This document shows, in pieces, positions 8,240 to 14,921 of a stretch of DNA of 23,651 nucleotides; position 1 is the stretch's first letter, and the number at the start of each line of letters is the position of its first letter. A program made the translations under genes and the position numbers. This stretch comes from JACQSU01 sp964359785 (GTDB taxonomy: Archaea; Nanobdellota; Nanobdellia; Woesearchaeales; JAGWAF01): positions 1 to 23,651 of the forward strand of contig CAYHWL010000008.1 of the NCBI GenBank assembly GCA_964359785.1, read 5' to 3'. The notes under the pieces were generated by a model. The model was not told the DNA's origin and did no database searches. It saw only the letters and a list, made by a program, of their open reading frames with translations.

Positions 8240-9733
8240 TTAGACCACCATCCTTGCACCAAGCCTGCGAATGTGGCCAAGCACTTCATTCTCGTCGCTC
8301 TCCTTAGAGACCATCGCCATCAACGCAAGGTTCTTGCGCAGTCCGATGTTAGTACCCTCTGGAGTCTCAGCAGGACATAATCTGCCCAGATGAGTGGCGT
8401 GCAACTCACGCGCCTCAAGGTTCTCCTGTGTCGATGACAATGGAGAGATGACACGCTGCAAGTACGACACGGCGTTAAGATAGTTAAGACGCTGGATTCG
8501 CTGTGAGACCCCCTGACGGCCGCCCACCCATGAACCTGTCGCCATGGCGGAATGGATACGGCTGGTAAGAAGCTTCTCACGGATGATGACCCTTATCGTC
8601 GGGAACTTACCCCTCTTTACGATACGCTGGAAGTTATATAAGATATCGCCGATAAGGATCTTGAGGTTCACGCGGATAAGATCCGCAAGAAGATCGCCTG
8701 ACATCTTGAGACGCTTATTCATATAGTGATCCTTGTCATCGCAAGGCAATTCGCCAGACGAGACCTGGATGAACTTGCGGAGCATCTTAGAGAGCTGATA
8801 GGCCTTTTGGATCCTGTTCTCCGTGCTAGTGCCCATATGAGGCAAAAGATACCTATCGAGGATCTCATTGAGACGCTCGTCACGGATCTCCTTGGTCTGG
8901 TTGATGCCAAGGTGCTTGGCGATAGCATCGATGGCATCCTCAGTCTTCTTGATATCGACATATTCAAAGAGATTGACCAATACTTCATCATACTGTTTGT
9001 CTTTTGAGACATAGCGCATGATCTCCTCATCCTTGACCAGACCGCAAGCCTTGATGAACAAGACTATCGGGACATGCTTTGCCCTAGTGAAAGTCAAGTA
9101 GTGAAGACCATCTTTGCCCCTCTCCATAGAGTGCAGGATCTTTAGGGATCCCTTCTCCGAGAAGCATTTCCCCGAATAGGAGCCTGATGCGTCCTCATCC
9201 ACGAAAAAGTTGTTGGACGCGAGATCCTCGATGTCTATTAGAACCTTCTCCGTGCCGTTTATGACAAAATATCCCCCAGGATCGTCAGGGTCTTCGCCCT
9301 TGTCGATACATTCCTGACGTGAGAGTTTGCTTAGATGGCAATACTCGCTCTTGAGCATGATTGGGATGCTTCCGATCTGAGTCGTGAAAGACTCCCTTTG
9401 GACATCATTGATATGAGCGGAAACCTCCATGAAAACAGGAGCCGCATAGCTGATCTTCCTTAGACGCGCCTCATTTGGGTAAATCACCCTTCTTGAGCCA
9501 TCCGCTTCCGTGATCTCAGGCTTTGTGACCCAGATCTTATCCAGACGGATGATGAACTTATCGACGTTGGTCGGAATGATTGTAGGCTCGATGTTCTTGT
9601 TCTCCTCGATTATCTCTTGGAGCTCTCTTTTGATGAAATCATTGAAACTCTCAATATTGGATTTGACCATAGAGTTTGAATCGAAAAACTTCGCCAGCAA
9701 TAGCTTTGCCCTATCTTGCGCAATCTGTGCCAT
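8240..9733 (-). CDS. rpoB2: DNA-directed RNA polymerase subunit B''
   Basis: A 497-residue N-terminal half of the B subunit (protrusion, lobe and fork region). Recognised by VRRESFTTQIG-like text (VQRESFTTQIGSIPIML), DPGGYFVINGTEKVLI, ATGSWVGGRQGVSQ, and the fork motif CPAETPEGTNIGLRKNLALM near the C-terminus. The ATG follows the rpoH stop after one base, with GGTGAG a few bases upstream as a ribosome binding site. Complete for the family (about 490-520). Confidence 0.97.
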   Translation of the reverse strand: MAQIAQDRAKLLLAKFFDSNSMVKSNIESFNDFIKRELQEIIEENKNIEPTIIPTNVDKFIIRLDKIWVTKPEITEADGSRRVIYPNEARLRKISYAAPVFMEVSAHINDVQRESFTTQIGSIPIMLKSEYCHLSKLSRQECIDKGEDPDDPGGYFVINGTEKVLIDIEDLASNNFFVDEDASGSYSGKCFSEKGSLKILHSMERGKDGLHYLTFTRAKHVPIVLFIKACGLVKDEEIMRYVSKDKQYDEVLVNLFEYVDIKKTEDAIDAIAKHLGINQTKEIRDERLNEILDRYLLPHMGTSTENRIQKAYQLSKMLRKFIQVSSGELPCDDKDHYMNKRLKMSGDLLADLIRVNLKILIGDILYNFQRIVKRGKFPTIRVIIREKLLTSRIHSAMATGSWVGGRQGVSQRIQRLNYLNAVSYLQRVISPLSSTQENLEARELHATHLGRLCPAETPEGTNIGLRKNLALMAMVSKESDENEVLGHIRRLGARMVV

Positions 9734-9734
9734 C

Positions 9735-9971
9735 TTAACTCACCCTCCTATAAAACAATGAAGTGCCGGCGGTCAAGCTTGGACGCTCTACGCATATGAT
9801 ATCACCAATCTTGCAGTTTAGGTTCTGCAACGCAGGATCTTTCACGGATACCCTAGGAAGGTTATTCTCAGTGATGCCATACTTCGATAGAAGTTCAGCT
9901 TTCTCTTTCTCAGAGAGCTTGGAATGTCTGGGCACGAGTGCGTGCTCCGCCACCTTGAATTTTGTCGCCAT
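9735..9971 (-). CDS. rpoH: DNA-directed RNA polymerase subunit H
   Basis: A 78-residue subunit H, the archaeal counterpart of the C-terminal domain of eukaryotic Rpb5. Diagnostic are EHALVPRHSKLSEKEKAELL, LPRVSVKDPA, and the ending GDIICVERPS..GTSLFYRRV. It is the first protein gene of the polymerase operon. There is no convincing TATA box in the 89 bp between it and tRNA-Lys, so it may be transcribed with the two upstream tRNA genes. A GGAG motif is visible about 11 nt before the ATG. It ends one base before rpoB''. Confidence 0.95.
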   Translation of the reverse strand: MATKFKVAEHALVPRHSKLSEKEKAELLSKYGITENNLPRVSVKDPALQNLNCKIGDIICVERPSLTAGTSLFYRRVS

Positions 9972-10021
9972 TTGTGGTGTCTCCTCTCACGGCTGCCTGC
10001 GCCGTAATTATGCAAGAGGAA

Positions 10022-10042
10022 GGACCAACTTTCGTTGGCTCC
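10022..10042 (-). other. Hairpin with GAAA loop between tRNA-Lys and rpoH
   Basis: On the minus strand, GGA-G-CCAAC-GAAA-GTTGG-TCC folds into 8 base pairs with one bulged base and a GNRA-type tetraloop. It lies in the rpoH leader, about 20 nt after the tRNA-Lys 3' end, and could be a processing, stability or regulatory element. The function is not known. Confidence 0.45.
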
Positions 10043-10060
10043 CTCCTGCCGTTTCTCTAT

Positions 10061-10166
10061 TGAGCCGGACGGGATTCGGACCCGCGACCCCCTGGTTAAA
10101 AGCCAGGTGCTCTAATGCCCACGGAGCGCCTACGGACGCAGCCGTTCCAGGCTGAGCTACCGGCCC
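10061..10166 (-). tRNA. tRNA-Lys(TTT) with a D-loop intron
   Basis: The 106-nt gene folds to a 74-nt mature tRNA. The acceptor stem GGGCCGG pairs with CCGGCTC (one G-T pair), the discriminator is A, and CCA is not encoded. The D stem is GCTC/GAGC. The anticodon stem CCTGG/CCAGG has loop CTTTTAA, giving anticodon TTT at 10098-10100. The T arm is GCGGG/CCCGT with loop TCCGAAT. A 32-nt intron interrupts the D-loop; removing it restores AGCCTGGTA, the usual archaeal tRNA-Lys D-loop. It lies 27 nt downstream of tRNA-Asp and is surely on the same transcript. Confidence 0.93.
10115..10146 (-). other. 32-nt non-standard intron in tRNA-Lys, position 19/20
   Basis: A complete bulge-helix-bulge can be drawn. 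The D stem 10154-10157 pairs with 10109-10112. The 4-bp central helix is GCCT (10149-10152) with GGGC (10117-10120). The 5' bulge is GGA, the inner helix ACGG/CCGT (10142-10145 with 10121-10124), and the 3' bulge ATT. Cleavage at the usual place in each bulge (GG^A, AT^T) yields exactly the expected D-loop. The intron core adds a further hairpin, GCGTC/GGCGC with loop CGTA. Confidence 0.88.
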
Positions 10167-10193
10167 GACATGCGCTCATCCAAGCAAACCTTA

Positions 10194-10298
10194 CGCCCTG
10201 ACCGGGAAAGTCACGACGGGACCTTGGTGTTCCCGACGATTTGAACCCGGGTCGGAGCCTCGACAGGGCTCCATCATAGGCCGCTAGACTATCAGGGC
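10194..10298 (-). tRNA. tRNA-Asp(GTC) with a T-loop intron
   Basis: The 105-nt gene matures to 73 nt. The acceptor stem GCCCTGA/TCAGGGC is perfect, the discriminator is G, and there is no encoded CCA. The D-loop carries GCGGCCTATGAT, as in archaeal tRNA-Asp. The anticodon stem GAGCC/GGCTC has loop CTGTCGA, giving anticodon GTC at 10262-10264. The T stem is CCGGG/CCCGG. A 32-nt intron sits in the T-loop; splicing restores TTCAAAT. It is the first RNA of the tRNA pair upstream of rpoH. Confidence 0.93.
10208..10239 (-). other. 32-nt non-standard intron in tRNA-Asp, position 59/60
   Basis: Bulge-helix-bulge: the T stem (10246-10250 with 10202-10206) is the outer helix. The central helix is TTCA (10242-10245) with TGAC (10210-10213), 3 of 4 paired. 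The 5' bulge is AAT and the 3' bulge TTT. The inner helix (10231-10238 with 10214-10221) has 7 of 8 paired. Cleavage AA^T and TT^T joins TTCAAA to T, giving a normal T-loop. Confidence 0.85.
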
Positions 10299-10424
10299 AA
10301 GCGGCATGCATTGGTTCATCTTCTATTGTAGTGTCCTTACAGAGTAACAGCATGAGCTGTGTTCGATAGGAATACTGCATAGAAAGATTGACGCGCCATG
10401 GAAATAAAAAGGAGAAAGCACCCG

Positions 10425-10432
10425 TTTATAAA
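10425..10432 (-). promoter_or_regulatory. TATA box for the tRNA-Asp / tRNA-Lys transcript
   Basis: TTTATAAA, about 130 bp upstream of tRNA-Asp. No nearer TATA box is visible on the minus strand, so the tRNA precursor would begin with a leader of roughly 100 nt. The box is palindromic and could also act toward the plus strand, where no gene follows. Confidence 0.5.
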
Positions 10433-10483
10433 TGTTTCTATATACAAACGCCTATAAGGGCTACAGATCCCTTTTGAGAGGAC

Positions 10484-10927
10484 CTATTCGGACATGCAAC
10501 CAAATGATGTGAGCTTACACCTTGACTGGACAAGCACAACATCACCAGTCTTCTTCTTTGGAACAACAGGTTTTAGCAACGATGATGGGGAGGCCAACAC
10601 AGTCGCCGTGGAAGGGTTCCTGCTGTTCGATTTTCCAGTGTACAAATCCCTGATGTATTGTTGTTGTTGAGTCTTTCTGGAAGTCGATACCCTGCCCTCG
10701 CCACGCGAAAGCATCATGCTTGAAATCGAGTAATCTGTCTTGAAGACCACCTTTGGCCTCACAGGCCTTGCGACGACTGATGCAGGCGTCATCGATGGAG
10801 CGGCAGTGGCACTTGTCAGCATCGGCTGTGGACTAGCCGCAGGAGAACTGCTCACACTAGAGGTTATCTCCTGGCCATAACAGACTGTTGCCAACATCAA
10901 AACCATGACGATTGCTAGGTATTTCAT
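10484..10927 (-). CDS. Secreted Ser/Thr/Ala/Pro-rich protein of unknown function
   Basis: 147 residues. An N-terminal signal peptide is clear (MKYLAIVMVLMLATVCYGQ), followed by a low-complexity stretch rich in Ser, Ala, Pro and Thr that looks like a flexible surface linker. Then comes a basic region with QQQQ and many Ser/Lys, and two Cys near the C-terminus (CKLTSFGC) that could form a disulphide. The frame starts 19 codons further upstream, but ATG 10927 begins at the signal peptide and is 27 bp from a TATA box, so it is preferred as a leaderless start. It is divergent from the next + strand gene. No family recognised. Confidence 0.65.
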   Translation of the reverse strand: MKYLAIVMVLMLATVCYGQEITSSVSSSPAASPQPMLTSATAAPSMTPASVVARPVRPKVVFKTDYSISSMMLSRGEGRVSTSRKTQQQQYIRDLYTGKSNSRNPSTATVLASPSSLLKPVVPKKKTGDVVLVQSRCKLTSFGCMSE

Positions 10928-10950
10928 GACACAAACCTTGGAATTCCCCC

Positions 10951-10956
10951 TATAAA
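10951..10956 (-). promoter_or_regulatory. TATA box for the 10484-10927 gene
   Basis: Minus-strand TTTATA within CATATTTATAGGGG, centred 27 bp before ATG 10927. Confidence 0.6.
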
Positions 10957-11002
10957 TATGTTTTGAGAATTCTGTCAGAATCAAGATGCCAAATGAGAAA
11001 TC

Positions 11003-11010
11003 TATATATA
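11003..11010 (+). promoter_or_regulatory. TATA box for the 11033-11530 gene
   Basis: TATATATA followed by ATAGGGG, centred about 26 bp before ATG 11033. It lies back to back with the minus-strand promoter in a 105-bp divergent gap. Confidence 0.6.
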
Positions 11011-11032
11011 ATAGGGGAAATGAGGCGTGCCA

Positions 11033-11530
11033 ATGACGTTCTCCAAGGTGACAAACGCGTTCTTCCTGGTCGTCGCCGTAGGAGTGATAATCGTAGGGAT
11101 GCTCGCGGTCAGTGACATCCTAGACGGAATGACGACACTGGATGAAGAGGAAACGCGAACGAGTATGCTGCCCACCCAATTCGCTCTGTATGACGACTTC
11201 CCTGAATACCACCTCAACCGCACCAATATACAAGACGCGATAACCTATAACCCGACCGTGCAGGAGATTCTATTACCCTACACAAAGATAGGCTTTGAGA
11301 TAGGCATCGACAAATACACATTGCATCTTGACAAAGGACAGTACAAGGATGTCACAATAGGGATAGATGAGGATGTGAATTTTGTCGCGAAAAGCAGCCG
11401 GCAAGAATTTGTCAGCATGATAGATGACGCCAAGAAAGGAGATGTGGGAGACTTGATGAGCATACTTGTCAAAAGCGAATTGCCATTAAGCGTCAAGATG
11501 CGAGCAGTCGAAGTGCTGAAGAACAGGTGA
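11033..11530 (+). CDS. Membrane-anchored protein of unknown function
   Basis: 165 residues: a short cytoplasmic start (MTFSKVTN), one membrane segment at about residues 8-29 (AFFLVVAVGVIIVGMLAVSDIL), then an acidic soluble domain presumably outside the cell, ending in a helical region (VKSELPLSVKMRAVEVLKNR). A GTG two codons upstream (11027) is possible, but ATG 11033 has the typical TATA distance. The second half, with YTKIGFEIGIDKYTLHLDKG, alternates beta-strand-like and helical text, vaguely like small lipid- or substrate-binding domains; that is too weak for a call. It converges on the phosphoglycerate mutase gene with only two bases between the stops. Confidence 0.7.
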   Translation: MTFSKVTNAFFLVVAVGVIIVGMLAVSDILDGMTTLDEEETRTSMLPTQFALYDDFPEYHLNRTNIQDAITYNPTVQEILLPYTKIGFEIGIDKYTLHLDKGQYKDVTIGIDEDVNFVAKSSRQEFVSMIDDAKKGDVGDLMSILVKSELPLSVKMRAVEVLKNR

Positions 11531-11532
11531 GG

Positions 11533-13023
11533 TCAAAGCAGAGGTCTTCCAGTCATCTCTTTTGGCCGCTTGATGTTTAGAAGTTTTAAGATTGTGGGAG
11601 CGACATCAGCTAGTTTGCCATCAATCAATCTAGCCTGCATCCCGAAAAGATAGAGAGGCACATCATTGGTCGTGTGGCTGGTCTTCCATCTCCCTTTCAT
11701 CAATTCAGCATTGCCGTGATCCGCGGTGACAAGCGCCACACCCCCCTCTCTTATGACCAGATCGACAATCTTCCCCACACACTCATCCACCACCTGCACA
11801 GCTTTTTTTGCGGCCTTGAGATACCCAGTATGACCCACCATATCCGCGTTAGCGAAGTTGATGATACAGACATCATGTTTGGCGCTGTGGATGTCGTCAA
11901 TCACTGCTTTGGTTATGCCATACGCCGACATCGCAGGAGTCACCTCATAAGTGGCCACTTTAGGCGAGGGAATCAAGATGCGGTCTTCACCCTTGAAAGG
12001 AGTCTCCTCCTCCCCATTGAAAAAATATGTGACATGAGCATATTTTTCCGTCTCAGCGACACGAAGCTGGGACACACCATGACTAGAGAGGACCTTGCCA
12101 AGGATATTCTTCATCTTGGTATCATCAAATGCGTGGAGGCCCGACATACCCTCATAATATCTTGTCATGCCGCAGAACAAAATGTCTTTTTTCTTTCTTT
12201 TGAAACCATCAAAATCCTTCTCACAGAAAGCCCTGGTGAGCTGTCTTGCGCGATCAAGCCTGTAATTGAAGAAGATAATCGCATCGCCATCCTTGACACC
12301 AGGATTATCTATTATCCGAGGACAGATGAACTCATCAGATTCGCCGTCTTTGTACGCCTCCTTGATGGCTTGGAGCGGGCTCTTGCTCTTCTTGCCGATA
12401 CAATCGACTAGCGCCGAGTACGCCTTGTGCGTACGATCCCATCTTGTGTCCCTATCCATCGCAAAATATCTTCCGATGACACATCCGATCCTTGCGCCAG
12501 GTGTCGCCTTGATCGCGTCATAGATAGGTCTAAGATATCTCAACGCGGATCTAGGAGCCGTATCCCTTCCGTCAGTGAAAACATGGAAGACAATCTTTGC
12601 GTGGCCTTCACTTCTTGCCAGAGCCAGAACGGCCAAACCATGATCAGTCATAGAATGAACACCCTGGTCCTGGGCAAGCCCCATGATATGCAACACGGAG
12701 CCGTTTTTCTTCGAGCGACGGATAGCTGTCAAAAGGGCTCTATTCTTCTTGAATGACCCATCCTTGATGCTTTTGTCGATCTTCACCATCATCTGATCGA
12801 CCGTCCTCCCTGCGCCCAGATTAATGTGGCCCACTTCACTATTGCCTTGAAAACCTGGCCGCAAGCCCACAGCAGAACCGCTCGCTTTTAGCGTGGAGAA
12901 CCCAGGATAGACATGATGGAGACGATCAAGATTTGGAGTCCCAGCCTGCTTGATAGCATTAGAGTCAGGCGCTTTGCGCAGACCCCACCCGTCCATGATC
13001 ATCAATACCAAGGGATGACGCAT
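11533..13023 (-). CDS. gpmI: 2,3-bisphosphoglycerate-independent phosphoglycerate mutase
   Basis: A 496-residue enzyme interconverting 3- and 2-phosphoglycerate in glycolysis and gluconeogenesis; a member of the alkaline phosphatase superfamily with two metal ions. Seen: metal ligand D11 in MIMDGWG, phosphoserine nucleophile S62 in GNSEVGHINLGAGR, HVFTDGRDT, the RYFAMDRD segment, NFANADMVGHTG and VTADHGNAE. Length matches the bacterial-type GpmI (about 510), not the shorter archaeal ApgM type. The frame offers GTG 13032, ATG 13029 and ATG 13023; the last is favoured because GGTGA lies 5 nt before it. The gene follows and overlaps the glycogen synthase region, so it is cotranscribed with it. 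Confidence 0.95.
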   Translation of the reverse strand: MRHPLVLMIMDGWGLRKAPDSNAIKQAGTPNLDRLHHVYPGFSTLKASGSAVGLRPGFQGNSEVGHINLGAGRTVDQMMVKIDKSIKDGSFKKNRALLTAIRRSKKNGSVLHIMGLAQDQGVHSMTDHGLAVLALARSEGHAKIVFHVFTDGRDTAPRSALRYLRPIYDAIKATPGARIGCVIGRYFAMDRDTRWDRTHKAYSALVDCIGKKSKSPLQAIKEAYKDGESDEFICPRIIDNPGVKDGDAIIFFNYRLDRARQLTRAFCEKDFDGFKRKKKDILFCGMTRYYEGMSGLHAFDDTKMKNILGKVLSSHGVSQLRVAETEKYAHVTYFFNGEEETPFKGEDRILIPSPKVATYEVTPAMSAYGITKAVIDDIHSAKHDVCIINFANADMVGHTGYLKAAKKAVQVVDECVGKIVDLVIREGGVALVTADHGNAELMKGRWKTSHTTNDVPLYLFGMQARLIDGKLADVAPTILKLLNIKRPKEMTGRPLL

Positions 13024-13028
13024 ACCCA

Positions 13029-13033
13029 TCACC
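13029..13033 (-). promoter_or_regulatory. Shine-Dalgarno GGTGA for gpmI, formed by the upstream stop
   Basis: The glycogen synthase ends AGG-TGA; 5 nt later comes ATG 13023. This selects the shorter gpmI start. Confidence 0.6.
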
Positions 13034-14822
13034 TGCCTACTGCCTGATTATGCGCCTCTATATAGTAATCCGCAAAGAATTTCCAATCAGCCTTCTCGGC
13101 AATCGCACGCGCCTGGATCTTGTTCTGCACACGATCCTGCTTCGACATCGTCGCGTACTGGAACATCATCTGGGTCATCTCCTTGATCACGTCTTCATCC
13201 TTGACATTGAACCGATTTAGGACGTAGATCCCCGGAAGAGCATTGTGAAGACCCTGCTTGATAACATACCTTCCAAACCCGGCAAGATCAGTCGTTATGC
13301 TTGGCACGCCAAGAGCAGATGCCTCAAGAGGGGTGTAGCCCCATGGCTCATAGAGGCTTGGGAAGATGCCAAGATGGCAGCCGTGCATAGACTCATAGTA
13401 GGTGGTGTTCAAAAGATTGTCAGCGCCTGAAAGATAAACTGGATAAAACACGACCTTCACAGGATTCTCCGGACGGTTGTCAAGACCTGCCTGCCTTAGC
13501 GCTTGGATTATCTGATCTTGATCCTCATCAAAAAGATCATGGGTCGATATCGGAGGGATCCCCTTGCGATGCATCCTCAAGGCCTTGCGATGCACTTCCT
13601 CGAGCGCCTCCTCTTCAAAAAGGAAACTACAACCAAGCTCCTTTGTCTCGATCAACCCATAGAGCATCCTTGTCTGGATCGTCTCGATATTCTCGGTCAC
13701 AGACTCCTTTAGATCCTCGAACTGGGAACGATTCTCAAGGACTTCCATCTTTGTTCCCCGGACATTGCCTGGGATGAAAATAAAAGCTACGACCGTACGC
13801 TTGGCTTGGTCACCCTTCAAGAGCTCGTTAAGCTTTGCTAGAGACTTGATATAGACATCAACCCCCTTATCACGGAATTCATATCTACCCGCCAAAAAGT
13901 AAAACAGTGTGTTATCAAGATCGAATGTGGAATACGGAAAGAAGTATGACAGACAGAACTCCTTTATCTTGGATTTGTAATGCCGATGGCGCAAAGAAGC
14001 CTCCTCGAAAGTCGGGAACTTATCCATATCAAGCCCATTTAGGAGCAGGACTTCCGGCTTGCGGCCAAGAAGATACTGCGCTTCGATGCCTGTGATCTCC
14101 GAGACGGTGGTAAAGACATTCGCTTGCTTTGCACAAGCCCGCTCCATCAAGAATTTCGCCCACATGCTCTGCCCCATACGCCTTGCCTCGTCTTCCGGAT
14201 TCACCTTCTGGAGATTCGCGTAGAGGTCGAATCCAGCGCTTGAGAGCGCACGGCCAAGCATAGTCGCATGAGTGGTGAATACAGTCCCAACCCCAGGAGC
14301 ATTCTTCTTGAGATAAAGCAGGGTCGCGCCACTCAACCATTCATGACAATGGGCAACGGATCTAATACTTGGATCCACCGAGTTTATGCGCTCAAGCAAA
14401 CGGCCAACAGCATAAGACCATATGACCGGCTCATCAAAATCAAAATACGTAGTGCCAAGAGAATCTATCCCAAACCAATCCCAAAGATTCCTCTTGATAT
14501 TGTTAGCCTCTTTGGCGAAACCAGAGAAATCTATCAGTATGGCATTCGGGTTGCCCTTCACAAGCCAAGTGCCATAAGAACACACTATCCCCTCTTTTCT
14601 CAATTCCTCAAAAATCCTCTTGTAAGGCTCCGGCGCAAGACGCTCCTCGAAGATGCCCCATGATTTCTTTGGAAAATGCGGACCTATGAGCAGATAATTA
14701 TCCTTGCCATACCTTGAGATCATCTGCGCGGCCTTGCTTGACACAACAGTGTAGATGCCACCCACCTTATTGCACACTTCCCAAGATATCTCAAAACACC
14801 TGTTTGCGCGCGGGGAAACCAT
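13029..14822 (-). CDS. Eukaryote-type glycogen synthase (GT3 family)
   Basis: A 597-residue glycosyltransferase of the GT-B fold, resembling the GT3 (GYS) family of fungi and animals more than bacterial GlgA. Seen: N-terminal FEISWEVCNKVGGIYTVV, AHCHEWLSGATLLYLKK, VFTTVSEITGIEAQYLLGRKPEVLLLNGLD, FYFLAGRYEFRDKGVDVYI, and the C-terminal FPSLYEPWGYTPLEASALG with the E-x7-E pair at residues 492 and 500, then SITTDLAGFGRYV. It would transfer glucose from a nucleotide sugar to a growing alpha-1,4-glucan in the cytoplasm. The eukaryotic C-terminal phosphorylation tail is absent. ATG 14822 has a TATA box 26 bp upstream, so it is probably leaderless and first in a two-gene unit with gpmI. Confidence 0.9.
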   Translation of the reverse strand: MVSPRANRCFEISWEVCNKVGGIYTVVSSKAAQMISRYGKDNYLLIGPHFPKKSWGIFEERLAPEPYKRIFEELRKEGIVCSYGTWLVKGNPNAILIDFSGFAKEANNIKRNLWDWFGIDSLGTTYFDFDEPVIWSYAVGRLLERINSVDPSIRSVAHCHEWLSGATLLYLKKNAPGVGTVFTTHATMLGRALSSAGFDLYANLQKVNPEDEARRMGQSMWAKFLMERACAKQANVFTTVSEITGIEAQYLLGRKPEVLLLNGLDMDKFPTFEEASLRHRHYKSKIKEFCLSYFFPYSTFDLDNTLFYFLAGRYEFRDKGVDVYIKSLAKLNELLKGDQAKRTVVAFIFIPGNVRGTKMEVLENRSQFEDLKESVTENIETIQTRMLYGLIETKELGCSFLFEEEALEEVHRKALRMHRKGIPPISTHDLFDEDQDQIIQALRQAGLDNRPENPVKVVFYPVYLSGADNLLNTTYYESMHGCHLGIFPSLYEPWGYTPLEASALGVPSITTDLAGFGRYVIKQGLHNALPGIYVLNRFNVKDEDVIKEMTQMMFQYATMSKQDRVQNKIQARAIAEKADWKFFADYYIEAHNQAVGR

Positions 14823-14843
14823 ATGATTCCATGAGATTTCGCA

Positions 14844-14851
14844 TTTTTAAA
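14844..14851 (-). promoter_or_regulatory. TATA box for the glycogen synthase gene
   Basis: Minus-strand TTTAAAAA centred about 26 bp before ATG 14822. Confidence 0.6.
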
Positions 14852-14892
14852 TTCATCTGTGAAACATATCTCCCCGTATCCCCACCACTCAA

Positions 14893-14900
14893 TTTATAAA
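14893..14900 (+). promoter_or_regulatory. TATA box for the mscS-like gene
   Basis: TTTATAAA centred about 26 bp before ATG 14922. It shares a 99-bp divergent gap with the glycogen synthase promoter. Confidence 0.6.
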
Positions 14901-14921
14901 AACAAAAAACACCAAAAATGC

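Noticed and set aside
6435..9733. Frameshift or assembly error splitting rpoB
   Set aside because: Both halves have proper ends, a TAA-G-ATG junction and normal B'' and B' lengths, as in other archaea with split rpoB.
10280..10320. Box C/D-like pair (AGATGA and CTGA) before and in tRNA-Asp
   Set aside because: The CTGA is part of the perfect acceptor stem of the tRNA and the first box deviates from the consensus.
11674..12411. 245-codon open frame on the + strand
   Set aside because: It is fully antisense to gpmI, which has strong family motifs; no promoter or ribosome binding site.
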